From Streptantibioticus silvisoli (GTDB lineage Bacteria; Actinomycetota; Actinomycetes; Streptomycetales; Streptomycetaceae), in the NCBI RefSeq assembly GCF_027947535.2, contig NZ_JAAGKO020000003.1, forward strand, positions 186,001 to 250,000: a stretch of 64,000 bases of DNA, given 5' to 3'. This document shows, piece by piece, positions 38,499 through 46,787 of this stretch. Below the pieces are notes generated by a model, which searched no databases, was not told the DNA's origin, and saw nothing but the letters and a program-made list of their open reading frames with translations. Numbering within the stretch: the first letter of the stretch is position 1; each line of letters begins with the position of its first letter. A program made the position numbers and the translations under genes.

Positions 38499-38941
38499 GC
38501 CGCGGTACCGGTCCCCTTCGCGGTGCCGCGGGCACGCCGTCCGGAGTCGGGACGCCGGGCGCCGGCCCGCGCACCGGTGCCGGCCGCCGGGGAGGAACGG
38601 GCGTTGTCCGCGGCGTCGCCGGTGCTCACGGCATCGGAACGGTCGGCGTGCGACCTCGGCGTGCCCGCCGCCGTCCGCGCCGCTCCGGCTCCGTTCCGCG
38701 CTGCGGCGGCAGCCGTGCGGTTGCCCTCGCGCTCCCGGCCGAACTCCTCGGCGAAAACGGATTCGTAGCGCTTCATGAAGTCGGCCGCGGCCTCGACGAA
38801 CGTGCGGCCGTTCTCGCCCTGGTCCTCGCGGACGAGTTCCTCGATGTAGCGGTTCACACTGATCCCGCGCTCGGACGCCCGCAGCCTGGCGGCGTCGGCG
38901 GTCTCTTCCTCGACACGCACGTTCAACTGTGTCTTCGCCAT
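38495..38941 (-). CDS. ribbon-helix-helix antitoxin partner
   Basis: 148 aa. An Arc/MetJ-type RHH domain fills residues 1-45 (TQLNVRVEEETADAARLRA, ISVNRYIEELVRED). A helical region follows (FMKRYESVFAEEFG), then a long Ala/Arg/Gly-rich tail (about 80-148) that looks disordered. The RHH part should bind the CTAGCGCC-GA-GGCGCTAG palindrome just upstream, while the middle region neutralises the toxin. ATG at 38941. Confidence 0.78.
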   Translation of the reverse strand: MAKTQLNVRVEEETADAARLRASERGISVNRYIEELVREDQGENGRTFVEAAADFMKRYESVFAEEFGREREGNRTAAAAARNGAGAARTAAGTPRSHADRSDAVSTGDAADNARSSPAAGTGARAGARRPDSGRRARGTAKGTGTAA

Positions 38942-38950
38942 GCCACCACG

Positions 38951-38968
38951 CTAGCGCCGAGGCGCTAG
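38951..38968 (-). promoter_or_regulatory. operator palindrome of the toxin-antitoxin module
   Basis: CTAGCGCC-GA-GGCGCTAG, 8-bp perfect arms, centred about 18 bp before the antitoxin ATG. This is the usual place for RHH autoregulation. The remainder of 38969-39257 holds no recognised gene. Confidence 0.65.
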
Positions 38969-39257
38969 CAGCAGCAAGCACAGCGGACGCCCGCCTCCAC
39001 CGCGTGGCGTGCTCCGACACCGCCGGTGGCACCGTCCGGTCCATGTCCCCGCCCCCGATCCGCCGTTCCGCTTCCGCCCGCGCACCCGGGCGCACGGACT
39101 TCCCACGACGCCCCTGCGGCGTCGCAACCGGTGACATCCTGTTTACCGCAAGCCACTGACAATCGCCGGTGGCTCGATGCCGCATGCCCGGTCCGCGGTG
39201 TGCGGAGCCGGCGCCCGGGCCCGCGGGCGGGCGCCGCGAGACGAGGAGGCGCCCAGC

Positions 39258-40154
39258 GTGGTGGACCGTTTCAGGTTCGGAGTCAATTTCCTGGAGGCGG
39301 CGTCCGGGGGTCAGTGGGCCGACAAATGTCGGCACGCCGAAGCCCTCGGCTACGACGTGTTACTCGTGCCCGACCATCTCGGCTGGCCGGCGCCGTTCCC
39401 GTCGCTGGTCGCGGCCGCGCAGGCGACGACCAGGCCGCGGGTCGGCACCTTCGTGCTGAACGTCGGCTTCTGGAACCCGGTGCTGCTGGCCCGTGACATC
39501 GCCACGACGGACCTCCTCACCGGCGGCCGGCTCGAAGTCGGCCTCGGCACCGGATACGTACGCGCCGAGTTCGACGACGCGCGGATTCCGTTCGGCACCC
39601 CCGGCGGCCGGGTCGACCACCTGGAACACACCGTCCGGGAACTGGACCGGCTGCTCACCGACCCCTCGCACAGCCCGCGCCCCGAGCAGCGCCCGCGACC
39701 CCAACTGCTGCTCGGCGGCAACGGCAACCGCATGCTGCGCCTGTCGGCCCGCCACGCCGACATCGCCGCGTTCACCGGTGCCGAGCAGGCCGCCGGCGCG
39801 CCGGACGGCACCCTGCGCCTGCTCGACGCCGACCAGCTGGACGAACGGGTCGCCAAGCACCGCGAGTACACCCGCGCGCAGGGCACCGATCCGGAACTCA
39901 ACATCCTCGTGCAGCACGTGCTGATCACCGACGACCGCGCGGCCGCCGCCCCCGCCCTCCAGCCGTACGCCCCGCACCTGAGCGCCGAGCAGTGCTCCCG
40001 CGTCCCGACGCTGCTGTGCGGCACCGTCGAACAGATCGCCGACCAGTTGCGCGCCCACCGCGAGCGTTACGGATTCTCCTACGTCACGGTGCTGGAACCG
40101 GCCATGGAGCCGATGGCGCTGGTCATCGCGGAACTGCGCCGCAGCGAACCCTGA
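39258..40154 (+). CDS. LLM-class (F420-dependent type) oxidoreductase
   Basis: 298 aa luciferase-like TIM barrel. FRFGVNFLEAASGGQWADKCRHAE at the start resembles the TIGR03621/MSMEG_2516 subgroup of F420-dependent enzymes. Other marks: LTGGRLEVGLGTGYVRAEF and RPQLLLGGNGNRMLRLSARHADI. GTG at 39258 behind GAGGAGG; the frame is open further upstream but the ribosome site fixes this start. Substrate unknown. Confidence 0.87.
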   Translation: MVDRFRFGVNFLEAASGGQWADKCRHAEALGYDVLLVPDHLGWPAPFPSLVAAAQATTRPRVGTFVLNVGFWNPVLLARDIATTDLLTGGRLEVGLGTGYVRAEFDDARIPFGTPGGRVDHLEHTVRELDRLLTDPSHSPRPEQRPRPQLLLGGNGNRMLRLSARHADIAAFTGAEQAAGAPDGTLRLLDADQLDERVAKHREYTRAQGTDPELNILVQHVLITDDRAAAAPALQPYAPHLSAEQCSRVPTLLCGTVEQIADQLRAHRERYGFSYVTVLEPAMEPMALVIAELRRSEP

Positions 40155-40439
40155 CGTACGGCGGCAACACATCCTCCCTGCGCGGGCCGACCGTTACCCC
40201 TGCGGACGACGGCCCGACGTGCGAGATCCGGCACAGTACCGTGCGGCATCCGGCTCAATACGTCACGAAACCGGATCAGTACGGTGCGGCCCTTCGCGCG
40301 GCCCGGGCGTGACGCGTTGTGCGTTCCGCCGAACGGGAGGTGCGGGACCGCCGAACGGGCGAGCCTTCGGGTGCGGGGTCGCGGGCAGCACCGGTCGTGG
40401 CGCGTGACCGGCGACGATCGGGGGCCGGAGGTGTGGTTG

Positions 40440-41930
40440 ATGACCGAAGTGCTCCTGCTGCTGCTCGCCCTGGCGCTGGCCCTGGCCTGCGGGGTGTTCG
40501 TGGCCGCCGAGTTCTCGCTGACCACGGTGGAACGGGCCGAGCTGGAGGAGGCTGTCGAACGCGGTGATCGCGGTGCGGCCAGCGCGATGACGGCGGTACG
40601 GAGCCTGACGTTCCAGTTGTCCGGCGCCCAGCTGGGCATCACCGTGACCGGCCTGGTCATCGGCATGCTGGCGGAACCGTCGGTGGCGAGGCTGCTGTCC
40701 GGGCCGTTGCGGGACGCCGGGCTGGGCGGTTCCGCCGACGGTGTCGCCCTCGTGCTGGGCACCGTGCTGACCACGGTCGTCCTGATGGTGGTCGGCGAGC
40801 TGATCCCGAAGAACTGGGCGATCTCGCGGGCCGTACCGGTCGCCCGGGCGGTCGCCACACCGCAGCGGGTCTTCAGCGCCGCCTTCAAGCCGCTGATCGG
40901 CCACCTGAACAGCGCCGCCAACCACATCGTGCGCCGCCTGGGGATGGAACCGGCCGAGGAACTGGCGTCGGTGCGCAGCCGCCAGGAACTCCAGTCGCTG
41001 GCACGGCACTCGGCGAAGGAGGGCGCCCTCAGCCCCGGCACAGCCGACCTGGTCGTGCGCACCCTGAGCCTGGTCGACCTGACCGCGCAGAGCGTGATGA
41101 CGCCCCGGGTACACGTCACCGCGCTGCCCGAGGACGCCAGCACACGGGACGTCACGGACACCACCCGGGCCACCGGCCTGTCGCGGTTCCCGGTCTACCG
41201 CGACACCCTGGACACCGTCATCGGCATCGTCCACATCAAGGACGCCCTGGCCGTCGCACCCGAACGCCGTGACGTGTACCCGGTGACCGCACTGATGCGT
41301 GAACCGCTGCTGGTACCCGGCAGTCTGACGGTCGACCGTCTGCTGGACCGGATGTCCGGCGACCGCACCATGGCGGTCGTCATCGACGAGTACGGCGGCA
41401 CCGCGGGCGTGGCGACCCTGGAGGACATCGTCGAGGAGGTGGTCGGCGAGGTCCGCGACGAACACGACCCGCAGGAGACCGCCGACCTGGCATTCGCCGG
41501 CCACGACGCCGCAGGACGTGTGCTCTACGACGCCGACGGAGCCGCCCGCACCGACCAGCTGGCCGGCATCGGCCTGCGGGTGACCCACGGCCCCTACGAG
41601 ACGCTGGCGGGGGTCGTGGCGGAACGGCTGGGCCGCATCCCGCGCGACGGCGACGTGGTCGAGGTGGACGGCTGGCGCCTGGAGGTCACCGAGGCCGCGG
41701 GCCACCGCGCCTCCCGGCTGCGCCTGGCGGCCCCCGCGCCCGGCACGGCCGACGACGACCCGCAGCACGAGGGCGGCCACCGGTTCCCGCGCGGCCACCG
41801 GTCCGGCCGCGGCCACGACACCGGCGGCGAGCACGGCCTCCGGCGCCACCGGCCCGACGGCGGTCACCTCACCGACGGCGGTAGTCGCCCGGACGCCGGT
41901 CATCGCGCCGACGGGGAGGACGGCCGATGA
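40440..41930 (+). CDS. CNNM/CBS-domain (CorC/HlyC-type) membrane protein with His-rich tail
   Basis: 496 aa, often annotated hemolysin-family; related proteins act in Mg2+/metal efflux. An N-terminal CNNM domain of about four membrane segments contains FVAAEFSLTTVERAELE and VVGELIPKNWAISRA. A CBS pair follows, with SVMTPRV, SRFPVYRDTLDTVIGIVHIKD and VIDEYGGTAGVATLEDIVEEVVGE, then a CorC-associated domain. The last ~55 residues are rich in His, Gly, Asp and Arg (GHRSGRGHDTGGEHGLRRH and similar), a possible metal-binding tail. GGAGG before the ATG at 40440. Confidence 0.92.
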   Translation: MTEVLLLLLALALALACGVFVAAEFSLTTVERAELEEAVERGDRGAASAMTAVRSLTFQLSGAQLGITVTGLVIGMLAEPSVARLLSGPLRDAGLGGSADGVALVLGTVLTTVVLMVVGELIPKNWAISRAVPVARAVATPQRVFSAAFKPLIGHLNSAANHIVRRLGMEPAEELASVRSRQELQSLARHSAKEGALSPGTADLVVRTLSLVDLTAQSVMTPRVHVTALPEDASTRDVTDTTRATGLSRFPVYRDTLDTVIGIVHIKDALAVAPERRDVYPVTALMREPLLVPGSLTVDRLLDRMSGDRTMAVVIDEYGGTAGVATLEDIVEEVVGEVRDEHDPQETADLAFAGHDAAGRVLYDADGAARTDQLAGIGLRVTHGPYETLAGVVAERLGRIPRDGDVVEVDGWRLEVTEAAGHRASRLRLAAPAPGTADDDPQHEGGHRFPRGHRSGRGHDTGGEHGLRRHRPDGGHLTDGGSRPDAGHRADGEDGR

Positions 41931-42964
41931 CGGCGCTGCGACTGTTTGTGGCGTTGCTGACGCTGGTGCTCAACGCGTTCTTCGTGGGCGGCGAGTTCGC
42001 ACTGGTGTCGGTGCGGCGCAGCCAGATCGAGCCGCTGGCCGAGGAGGGCGACCGCCGGGCCCGTACGGTGCTGTGGGCGCTGGAGAACATCTCCGCCCTC
42101 ATGGCGACCGCCCAGCTCGGCATCACCGCCTGCACCCTGGTGCTCGGCGCGGTCGCCGAGCCCGCCCTCGTCCACCTGCTGGAGCCGGTCTTCGGGGCGG
42201 CCGACGTGCCGGTCGGAACCATCCACGCCGTGGCCTTCGTACTGGCGCTGGCCATCGCCACGTATCTGCACATGCTGGTCGGCGAGATGGTGCCGAAGAA
42301 CATCGCACTGGCCGACCCCGCCCGCACCACGCTCGCCCTCGGGCCCGCGCTCGTGGGCCTGACCCGGGCGCTCAAACCGCTGGTACTCGGCGTCAACGCG
42401 CTCGCCAACGCGGGTCTGCGGCTCCTGCGGGTGGAACTGCGCGACGAGGTCGCCTCCGCGTTCTCCGACGCGGAACTGGCCCGGATGGTGACCGATTCGC
42501 AACGGGCCGGCATGCTCGACGCCCGGGCCACGACCCGGGTCCGCGAAGCCCTGGAACTCGGCCGCCGACCGGTCGGCCAGGTGGCGATCCCCGCGGAACG
42601 GGTGGTCAGCGCCCGGCTCGGCATCACCCCCGACGGACTCGAACACCTCGCCGCCGACTCCGGCTTCTCCCGCTTCCCCGTGACCGACGACGCCGACCGC
42701 ACCCTGGGCTACCTCCACGTCAAGGACGCGCTGGAGGCCGAGTCCGCCGACCGCCCCTACGACGTGGCCGCCCTGCGCCCGATCACCCGGGTCGGCGCCG
42801 GCCTTCCGCTGGACGACGCCCTCACCGCGATGCGCGCCCGCCGCGCCCACCTCGCCGAGGTCGTCGACTCCGCCGGCCGCCCGGTGGGGCTGGTGACCAT
42901 GGAGGACGTCCTGCGGGAGCTGGTGGGCAGACCGACCGGCGAGTCTCCGGACCCGGTGGGCTGA
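41927..42964 (+). CDS. second CNNM/CBS-domain membrane protein
   Basis: 345 aa paralogue of the preceding gene, sharing FFVGGEFALVSVRRSQIEPL, MLVGEMVPKNIALADP and a CBS pair with GFSRFPVTDDADRTLGYLHVKDAL. It lacks the CorC C-terminal domain and the His tail. Its ATG overlaps the upstream stop by 4 bp (ATGA), so the two are co-translated and may form a heteromer, an arrangement common in actinobacteria. Confidence 0.92.
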   Translation: MTALRLFVALLTLVLNAFFVGGEFALVSVRRSQIEPLAEEGDRRARTVLWALENISALMATAQLGITACTLVLGAVAEPALVHLLEPVFGAADVPVGTIHAVAFVLALAIATYLHMLVGEMVPKNIALADPARTTLALGPALVGLTRALKPLVLGVNALANAGLRLLRVELRDEVASAFSDAELARMVTDSQRAGMLDARATTRVREALELGRRPVGQVAIPAERVVSARLGITPDGLEHLAADSGFSRFPVTDDADRTLGYLHVKDALEAESADRPYDVAALRPITRVGAGLPLDDALTAMRARRAHLAEVVDSAGRPVGLVTMEDVLRELVGRPTGESPDPVG

Positions 42965-43010
42965 TCGACGGATGACCGGGTGATCCGATGATCCGTCCAC
43001 CTGGAGGCAC

Positions 43011-43140
43011 GGTGGTCCGGTGGTCCGGTGGTCCGGTGGTCCGGTGGTCCGGTGGTCCGGTGGTCCGGTGGTCCGGTGGTCCGGTGGTCCGGTGGTCCGG
43101 TGGTCCGGTGGTCCGGTGGTCCGGTGGTCCGGTGGTCCGG
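43011..43140. repeat. perfect 8-nt tandem repeat (GGTGGTCC)16
   Basis: Sixteen uninterrupted copies plus a partial one, 130 bp, beginning 47 bp after the CNNM gene stop. With an 8-nt unit no reading frame is blocked, and each copy gained or lost would shift frame and spacing. Perfect conservation suggests recent expansion. Confidence 0.95.
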
Positions 43141-43271
43141 AAAGATGATCACGGACGGACGGACGGGCGCCAGCATCATCTCCGAACGGTCGGCTGCGGC
43201 GGCCAGCGGCCAAGCCTGAAAGCGATCCGCCGTCCCCGCGCCCATCGACATTCCATTTCATATTCATGCGC

Positions 43272-43345
43272 CTCCACCCGTCTCCACCCACGTTCTCCAC
43301 CTGACGCCGAGTAATCTCCACCCGGCTCTCCACCCCTGGGTGGAG
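43272..43345 (+). promoter_or_regulatory. array of CTCCACC boxes ending in a hairpin
   Basis: CTCCACC occurs at 43272, 43282, 43295, 43316 and 43328. An inverted copy GGTGGAG (43339) makes CTCCACCC-CT-GGGTGGAG (43328-43345). Spacings of 10, 13, 21 and 12 bp are near one or two helical turns. The array lies about 100 bp before the small gene at 43448 and could be a multi-site regulator target or an RNA-level element. Confidence 0.4.
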
Positions 43346-43447
43346 CCATTTGGGACGATTTGCTGCCATCGTCTTCACATGGCGTCACGGAGGTGGGCGT
43401 CAAGGAGAGCTGCACCGGGCGGAGCGGCGGACGAGGGGAGGGTGGTC

Positions 43448-43747
43448 ATGGGATACGTGCTGGGCGTGGTGATCACGCTGACGTTGTGGGTACAGCTGGG
43501 GGCATGGGGAATCGCGGAGGCAGGTCCGCAGCTCCGGGGGTTCCTGCTCCGGAAGTCCCCGCTCCAGGAGCTCCTGCCAAGGGAGTTGCAGCTAAAGGAA
43601 TTCCCACTACGGGAGTTGCGGCGGCGAAGGTTCCCGCTGGGGAAGACGACCGCACGCACCGAGACAGCCCGCGCAGCCCATGCAGCCCATGCAGCCCCCA
43701 GGACCCCCGCACCGCGGACCCGGCTCCCGATACCGCGGGCGCGGTGA
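43448..43747 (+). CDS. possible 99-aa single-pass membrane protein
   Basis: GGGAGGG lies 6-7 nt before an ATG. The product starts with a membrane segment (MGYVLGVVITLTLWVQLGAW), then a basic stretch with LLPRELQLKEFPLRELRRRR-like repeats and an Ala/Pro/Arg-rich end. No homologue recognised. It ends 29 bp before the SGNH hydrolase start and might be its translational partner. Another frame is also open here, so it remains tentative. Confidence 0.4.
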   Translation: MGYVLGVVITLTLWVQLGAWGIAEAGPQLRGFLLRKSPLQELLPRELQLKEFPLRELRRRRFPLGKTTARTETARAAHAAHAAPRTPAPRTRLPIPRAR

Positions 43748-43776
43748 CACCCGCACCGGATAGGATCCCCAACGCC

Positions 43777-44556
43777 ATGGGGACAAACACACCTTTCAGC
43801 GGGTTCACCAGCTTCGTCGCGGTGGGCGACTCGTTCACCGAGGGCATGTCGGACCGGACGCCGAGCGGCGACTACCGGGGATGGGCCGATCTGCTCGCCC
43901 TGCGGTTGGCGGCCCGATCCCCCGGATTCCGGTACGCCAATCTCGCGGTGCGGGGCAAGCTCATCACGCAGATCGTGGCCGAGCAGACCGCACCGGCGGC
44001 GGCGATGCGCGCGGACCTGGTGACGATCGTCGGCGGGCTGAACGACGTCCTGCGGCCCAAGTGCGACGTCGACGAGGTGTGCGCGCGGTTGGAGGAGGCC
44101 GTGACGCGGCTGGCGCCCACCTGCCGTCAACTGGTGCTGATGCGCAGTCCGGTGCGGCGCGGACCGGTGGCGGCGCGGGTCATGCCCCGCATGCTGCGGC
44201 TGTTCGACTTCCTGGACGAGCTGGCGGGACGGCACGGGGCGCTGGTGGTGGACCTGTTCGGCGCCGAGGTGCTGGGCGACGGGCGGATGTGGGCGGACGA
44301 CCGGCTGCACCTGAACGCCGAGGGGCACCGCAGGGTCGCGGAGGGGATCTGGCAGGGGCTGGGGCTGCCGGCCGAGGAGGACTGGCGGGAGCCGTTGCCG
44401 CCGTTCGTCGCCCCGGCCTGGGTGGCGCGGCGGACGTCGGACCTGCGCTTCACGCGGGAGCACCTGGTGCCGTGGATAGGGCGGCGGCTGACCGGGCGGT
44501 CCTCCGGGGACGGACGCCCCCCGAAGCGGCCGGAGCTCGTACCGCTGGAGCCGTGA
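43777..44556 (+). CDS. SGNH/GDSL-family hydrolase
   Basis: 259 aa, no signal peptide. Block I is VAVGDSFTEGMSD with the nucleophilic Ser. Block II Gly is in NLAVRGKLI, block III is VGGLNDVLRP, and block V is WADDRLHLNAEGHRRVAEG with catalytic Asp and His. An esterase or lipase of the cytosol or cell surface; substrate unknown. ATG at 43777. Confidence 0.9.
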   Translation: MGTNTPFSGFTSFVAVGDSFTEGMSDRTPSGDYRGWADLLALRLAARSPGFRYANLAVRGKLITQIVAEQTAPAAAMRADLVTIVGGLNDVLRPKCDVDEVCARLEEAVTRLAPTCRQLVLMRSPVRRGPVAARVMPRMLRLFDFLDELAGRHGALVVDLFGAEVLGDGRMWADDRLHLNAEGHRRVAEGIWQGLGLPAEEDWREPLPPFVAPAWVARRTSDLRFTREHLVPWIGRRLTGRSSGDGRPPKRPELVPLEP

Positions 44557-44614
44557 TCCGGTGCGGCCCCGGTGCCAAGCCGCTGGCCTGGGCGGACGTG
44601 GAGCGCGGGGCCAG

Positions 44615-44620
44615 TAGACT
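44615..44620 (+). promoter_or_regulatory. -10 element of a leaderless purB transcript
   Basis: TAGACT ends 8 nt before the GTG start of purB, which has no ribosome site. This spacing puts the transcription start at or next to the GTG. Confidence 0.6.
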
Positions 44621-44628
44621 TCGGTCAC

Positions 44629-46062
44629 GTGACCTCCAAGCCGCGTATTCCGAACGTCCTGGCCGGGCGCTACGCCTCGGTCGAACTGGCCTCCATCTGG
44701 TCCCCGGAGCAGAAGGTGGTGCTCGAACGCCGTCTGTGGCTCGCCGTGCTGCGGGCGCAGAAGGACCTGGGCATCGAGGTGCCCGACCAGGCCCTCGCCG
44801 ACTACGAGCGGGTGCTGGAGCAGGTCGACCTGGCCTCCATCGCCGAGCGCGAGAAGGTCACCCGGCACGACGTGAAGGCGCGCATCGAGGAGTTCAACGC
44901 GCTGGCCGGGCACGAGCAGGTCCACAAGGGCATGACGTCCCGGGACCTGACGGAGAACGTCGAGCAGCTGCAGATCCGGCTGTCGCTGGAGCTGGTGCGG
45001 GACCGCACGGTGGCGGTGCTGGTGCGGCTGGGCCGGCTGGCGGCGGAGCACGCGGAGCTGGTCATGGCGGGCCGCTCGCACAACGTGGCGGCGCAGTCCA
45101 CCACGCTCGGCAAGCGGTTCGCGACGACGGCCGATGAGCTGCTGGTGGCGTTCGAGCGGGTGGAGGACCTGATCGGGCGCTATCCGCTGCGGGGCATCAA
45201 GGGCCCGGTGGGCACCGCGCAGGACATGCTGGACCTGCTGGGCGGCGACGCGGAGAAGCTGGCCGAGCTGGAGTCGCGGATCGCCGGGCACCTGGGCTTC
45301 GCGCGGGCGTTCACCTCCGTGGGCCAGGTCTACCCGCGGTCGCTGGACTACGACGTGGTGAGCTGCCTGGTGCAGCTGGCGGCGGCGCCGTCGTCGCTGG
45401 CGAAGACGGTGCGGCTGATGGCCGGGCTCGAGCTGGTGACCGAGGGGTTCAAGGCGGGGCAGGTCGGCTCGTCGGCGATGCCGCACAAGATGAACACCCG
45501 CTCGTGCGAACGGGTCAACGGACTGGCGGTCATCCTGCGCGGGTACGCGTCGATGACCGGGGAGCTGGCCGGGGACCAGTGGAACGAGGGCGACGTGTCG
45601 TGTTCCGTGGTGCGCCGGGTGGCGTTGCCGGACGCGTTCTTCGCGTTCGACGGGCTGCTGGAGACGTTCCTGACCGTGCTGGAGGAGTTCGGGGCGTTCC
45701 CGGCGGTGGTGGCGCGGGAGCTGGACCGTTACCTGCCGTTCCTGGCGACGACGAAGGTGCTGATGGCGGCGGTGCGCGCCGGGGTGGGCCGTGAGGTGGC
45801 GCACGAGGCGATCAAGGAGCACGCGGTGGCCTCGGCGCTGGCGATGCGGGAGAAGGGCGCCGAGCGCAACGAGCTGCTGGACCGGCTAGCGGAGGACGAG
45901 CGGATTCCGCTGGACCGGGCGGGGCTGGACGCGCTGATGGCGGACCGGTTGTCGTTCACCGGGGCGGCGGCCGCGCAGGTCGGCGCGGTCGTGGCGAAGG
46001 TGGACGAGGTGGCGGCCCGGTACCCGCGGGCGGCCGCGTACACGCCGGGGGCGATCCTCTGA
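44629..46062 (+). CDS. purB: adenylosuccinate lyase
   Basis: Two steps of purine synthesis (SAICAR to AICAR, adenylosuccinate to AMP). 477 aa. Motifs: MTSRDLTENVEQLQI, AGRSHNVAAQSTTLGKRFA (catalytic His region) and the superfamily signature GSSAMPHKMNTRS containing the flexible-loop Ser. GTG start, probably leaderless. The glycosylase gene downstream overlaps its stop. Confidence 0.96.
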   Translation: MTSKPRIPNVLAGRYASVELASIWSPEQKVVLERRLWLAVLRAQKDLGIEVPDQALADYERVLEQVDLASIAEREKVTRHDVKARIEEFNALAGHEQVHKGMTSRDLTENVEQLQIRLSLELVRDRTVAVLVRLGRLAAEHAELVMAGRSHNVAAQSTTLGKRFATTADELLVAFERVEDLIGRYPLRGIKGPVGTAQDMLDLLGGDAEKLAELESRIAGHLGFARAFTSVGQVYPRSLDYDVVSCLVQLAAAPSSLAKTVRLMAGLELVTEGFKAGQVGSSAMPHKMNTRSCERVNGLAVILRGYASMTGELAGDQWNEGDVSCSVVRRVALPDAFFAFDGLLETFLTVLEEFGAFPAVVARELDRYLPFLATTKVLMAAVRAGVGREVAHEAIKEHAVASALAMREKGAERNELLDRLAEDERIPLDRAGLDALMADRLSFTGAAAAQVGAVVAKVDEVAARYPRAAAYTPGAIL

Positions 46063-46625
46063 CACCGCAGGAGCTGGCCGCGGCCCGGGACAAGACGGTT
46101 CCCGACGTGATCGACAGCGGGTTGAAGGTGCTGTTCTGCGGCATTAATCCCGGGCTGCTGTCGGCGGCGACCGGCCACCACTTCGCCCGGCCGGGCAACC
46201 GGTTCTGGCCGGCGCTGCACGCCTCGGGGTTCACCCCGCGCAGGCTGACGCCGGCCGAGCAGGCGACGCTGCCGCGGTACGGGCTGGGGATCACCAATGT
46301 GGCGGCCCGGGCGTCGGCGCGGGCGGACGAGTTGTCGCAGGCCGAACTGCGGGACGGCGGCGAGGAGTTGAGGCAGCGCGTGCTGCGGTACGCGCCGCAG
46401 TGGCTGGCGGTGGCCGGGGTCACCGCATACCGGACCGCGTTCGGTGAGAAGGGGGCGCGGATCGGCCGGCAGGAGCGGATGATCGGCGACACGCGGATCT
46501 GGGTGCTGCCCAATCCGAGCGGGCTGAACGCGCACTGGACGCCGGTGACGATCGCGGAGGAGTTCGGGCGGCTGCGTACGGCGGCCGGGCTGCCGTCGCT
46601 GGAGGGGGCCGGCGAGGAGTCCTGA
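46059..46625 (+). CDS. G/U mismatch-specific DNA glycosylase (Mug/TDG family)
   Basis: Excises uracil or thymine from mismatches. Active-site motif VLFCGINPGLLSA and the late LPNPSGLNAHW are intact. The encoded sequence TPQELAAARDKTVPDVIDSGLKV, which precedes the GTG at 46107, is like the start of homologues. The only start giving it is a CTG at 46059, overlapping the purB stop as CTGA, so a rare CTG initiation coupled to purB is proposed (188 aa). With the GTG at 46107 the product would be 172 aa. Confidence 0.85.
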   Translation: MTPQELAAARDKTVPDVIDSGLKVLFCGINPGLLSAATGHHFARPGNRFWPALHASGFTPRRLTPAEQATLPRYGLGITNVAARASARADELSQAELRDGGEELRQRVLRYAPQWLAVAGVTAYRTAFGEKGARIGRQERMIGDTRIWVLPNPSGLNAHWTPVTIAEEFGRLRTAAGLPSLEGAGEES

Positions 46626-46787
46626 GGCGAGGTGGCGGGCGGCCCCGGCGGACGGCGGGGGTCATTCCGGTTCGGGCACGGAGCTGTTTCGTCCGTCACC
46701 ACACTCGCAGCGCGGGTCGTCCGACGGGTACCATCCGGCGACGGGCGCGCGGTGACCAGGCGGCCCGGGTTGGGAGGCGTCACGTTG

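Noticed and set aside
42988-43314. protein encoded across the GGTGGTCC repeat
   Set aside because: The 8-nt unit lacks stops in all frames, so open frames here are uninformative.
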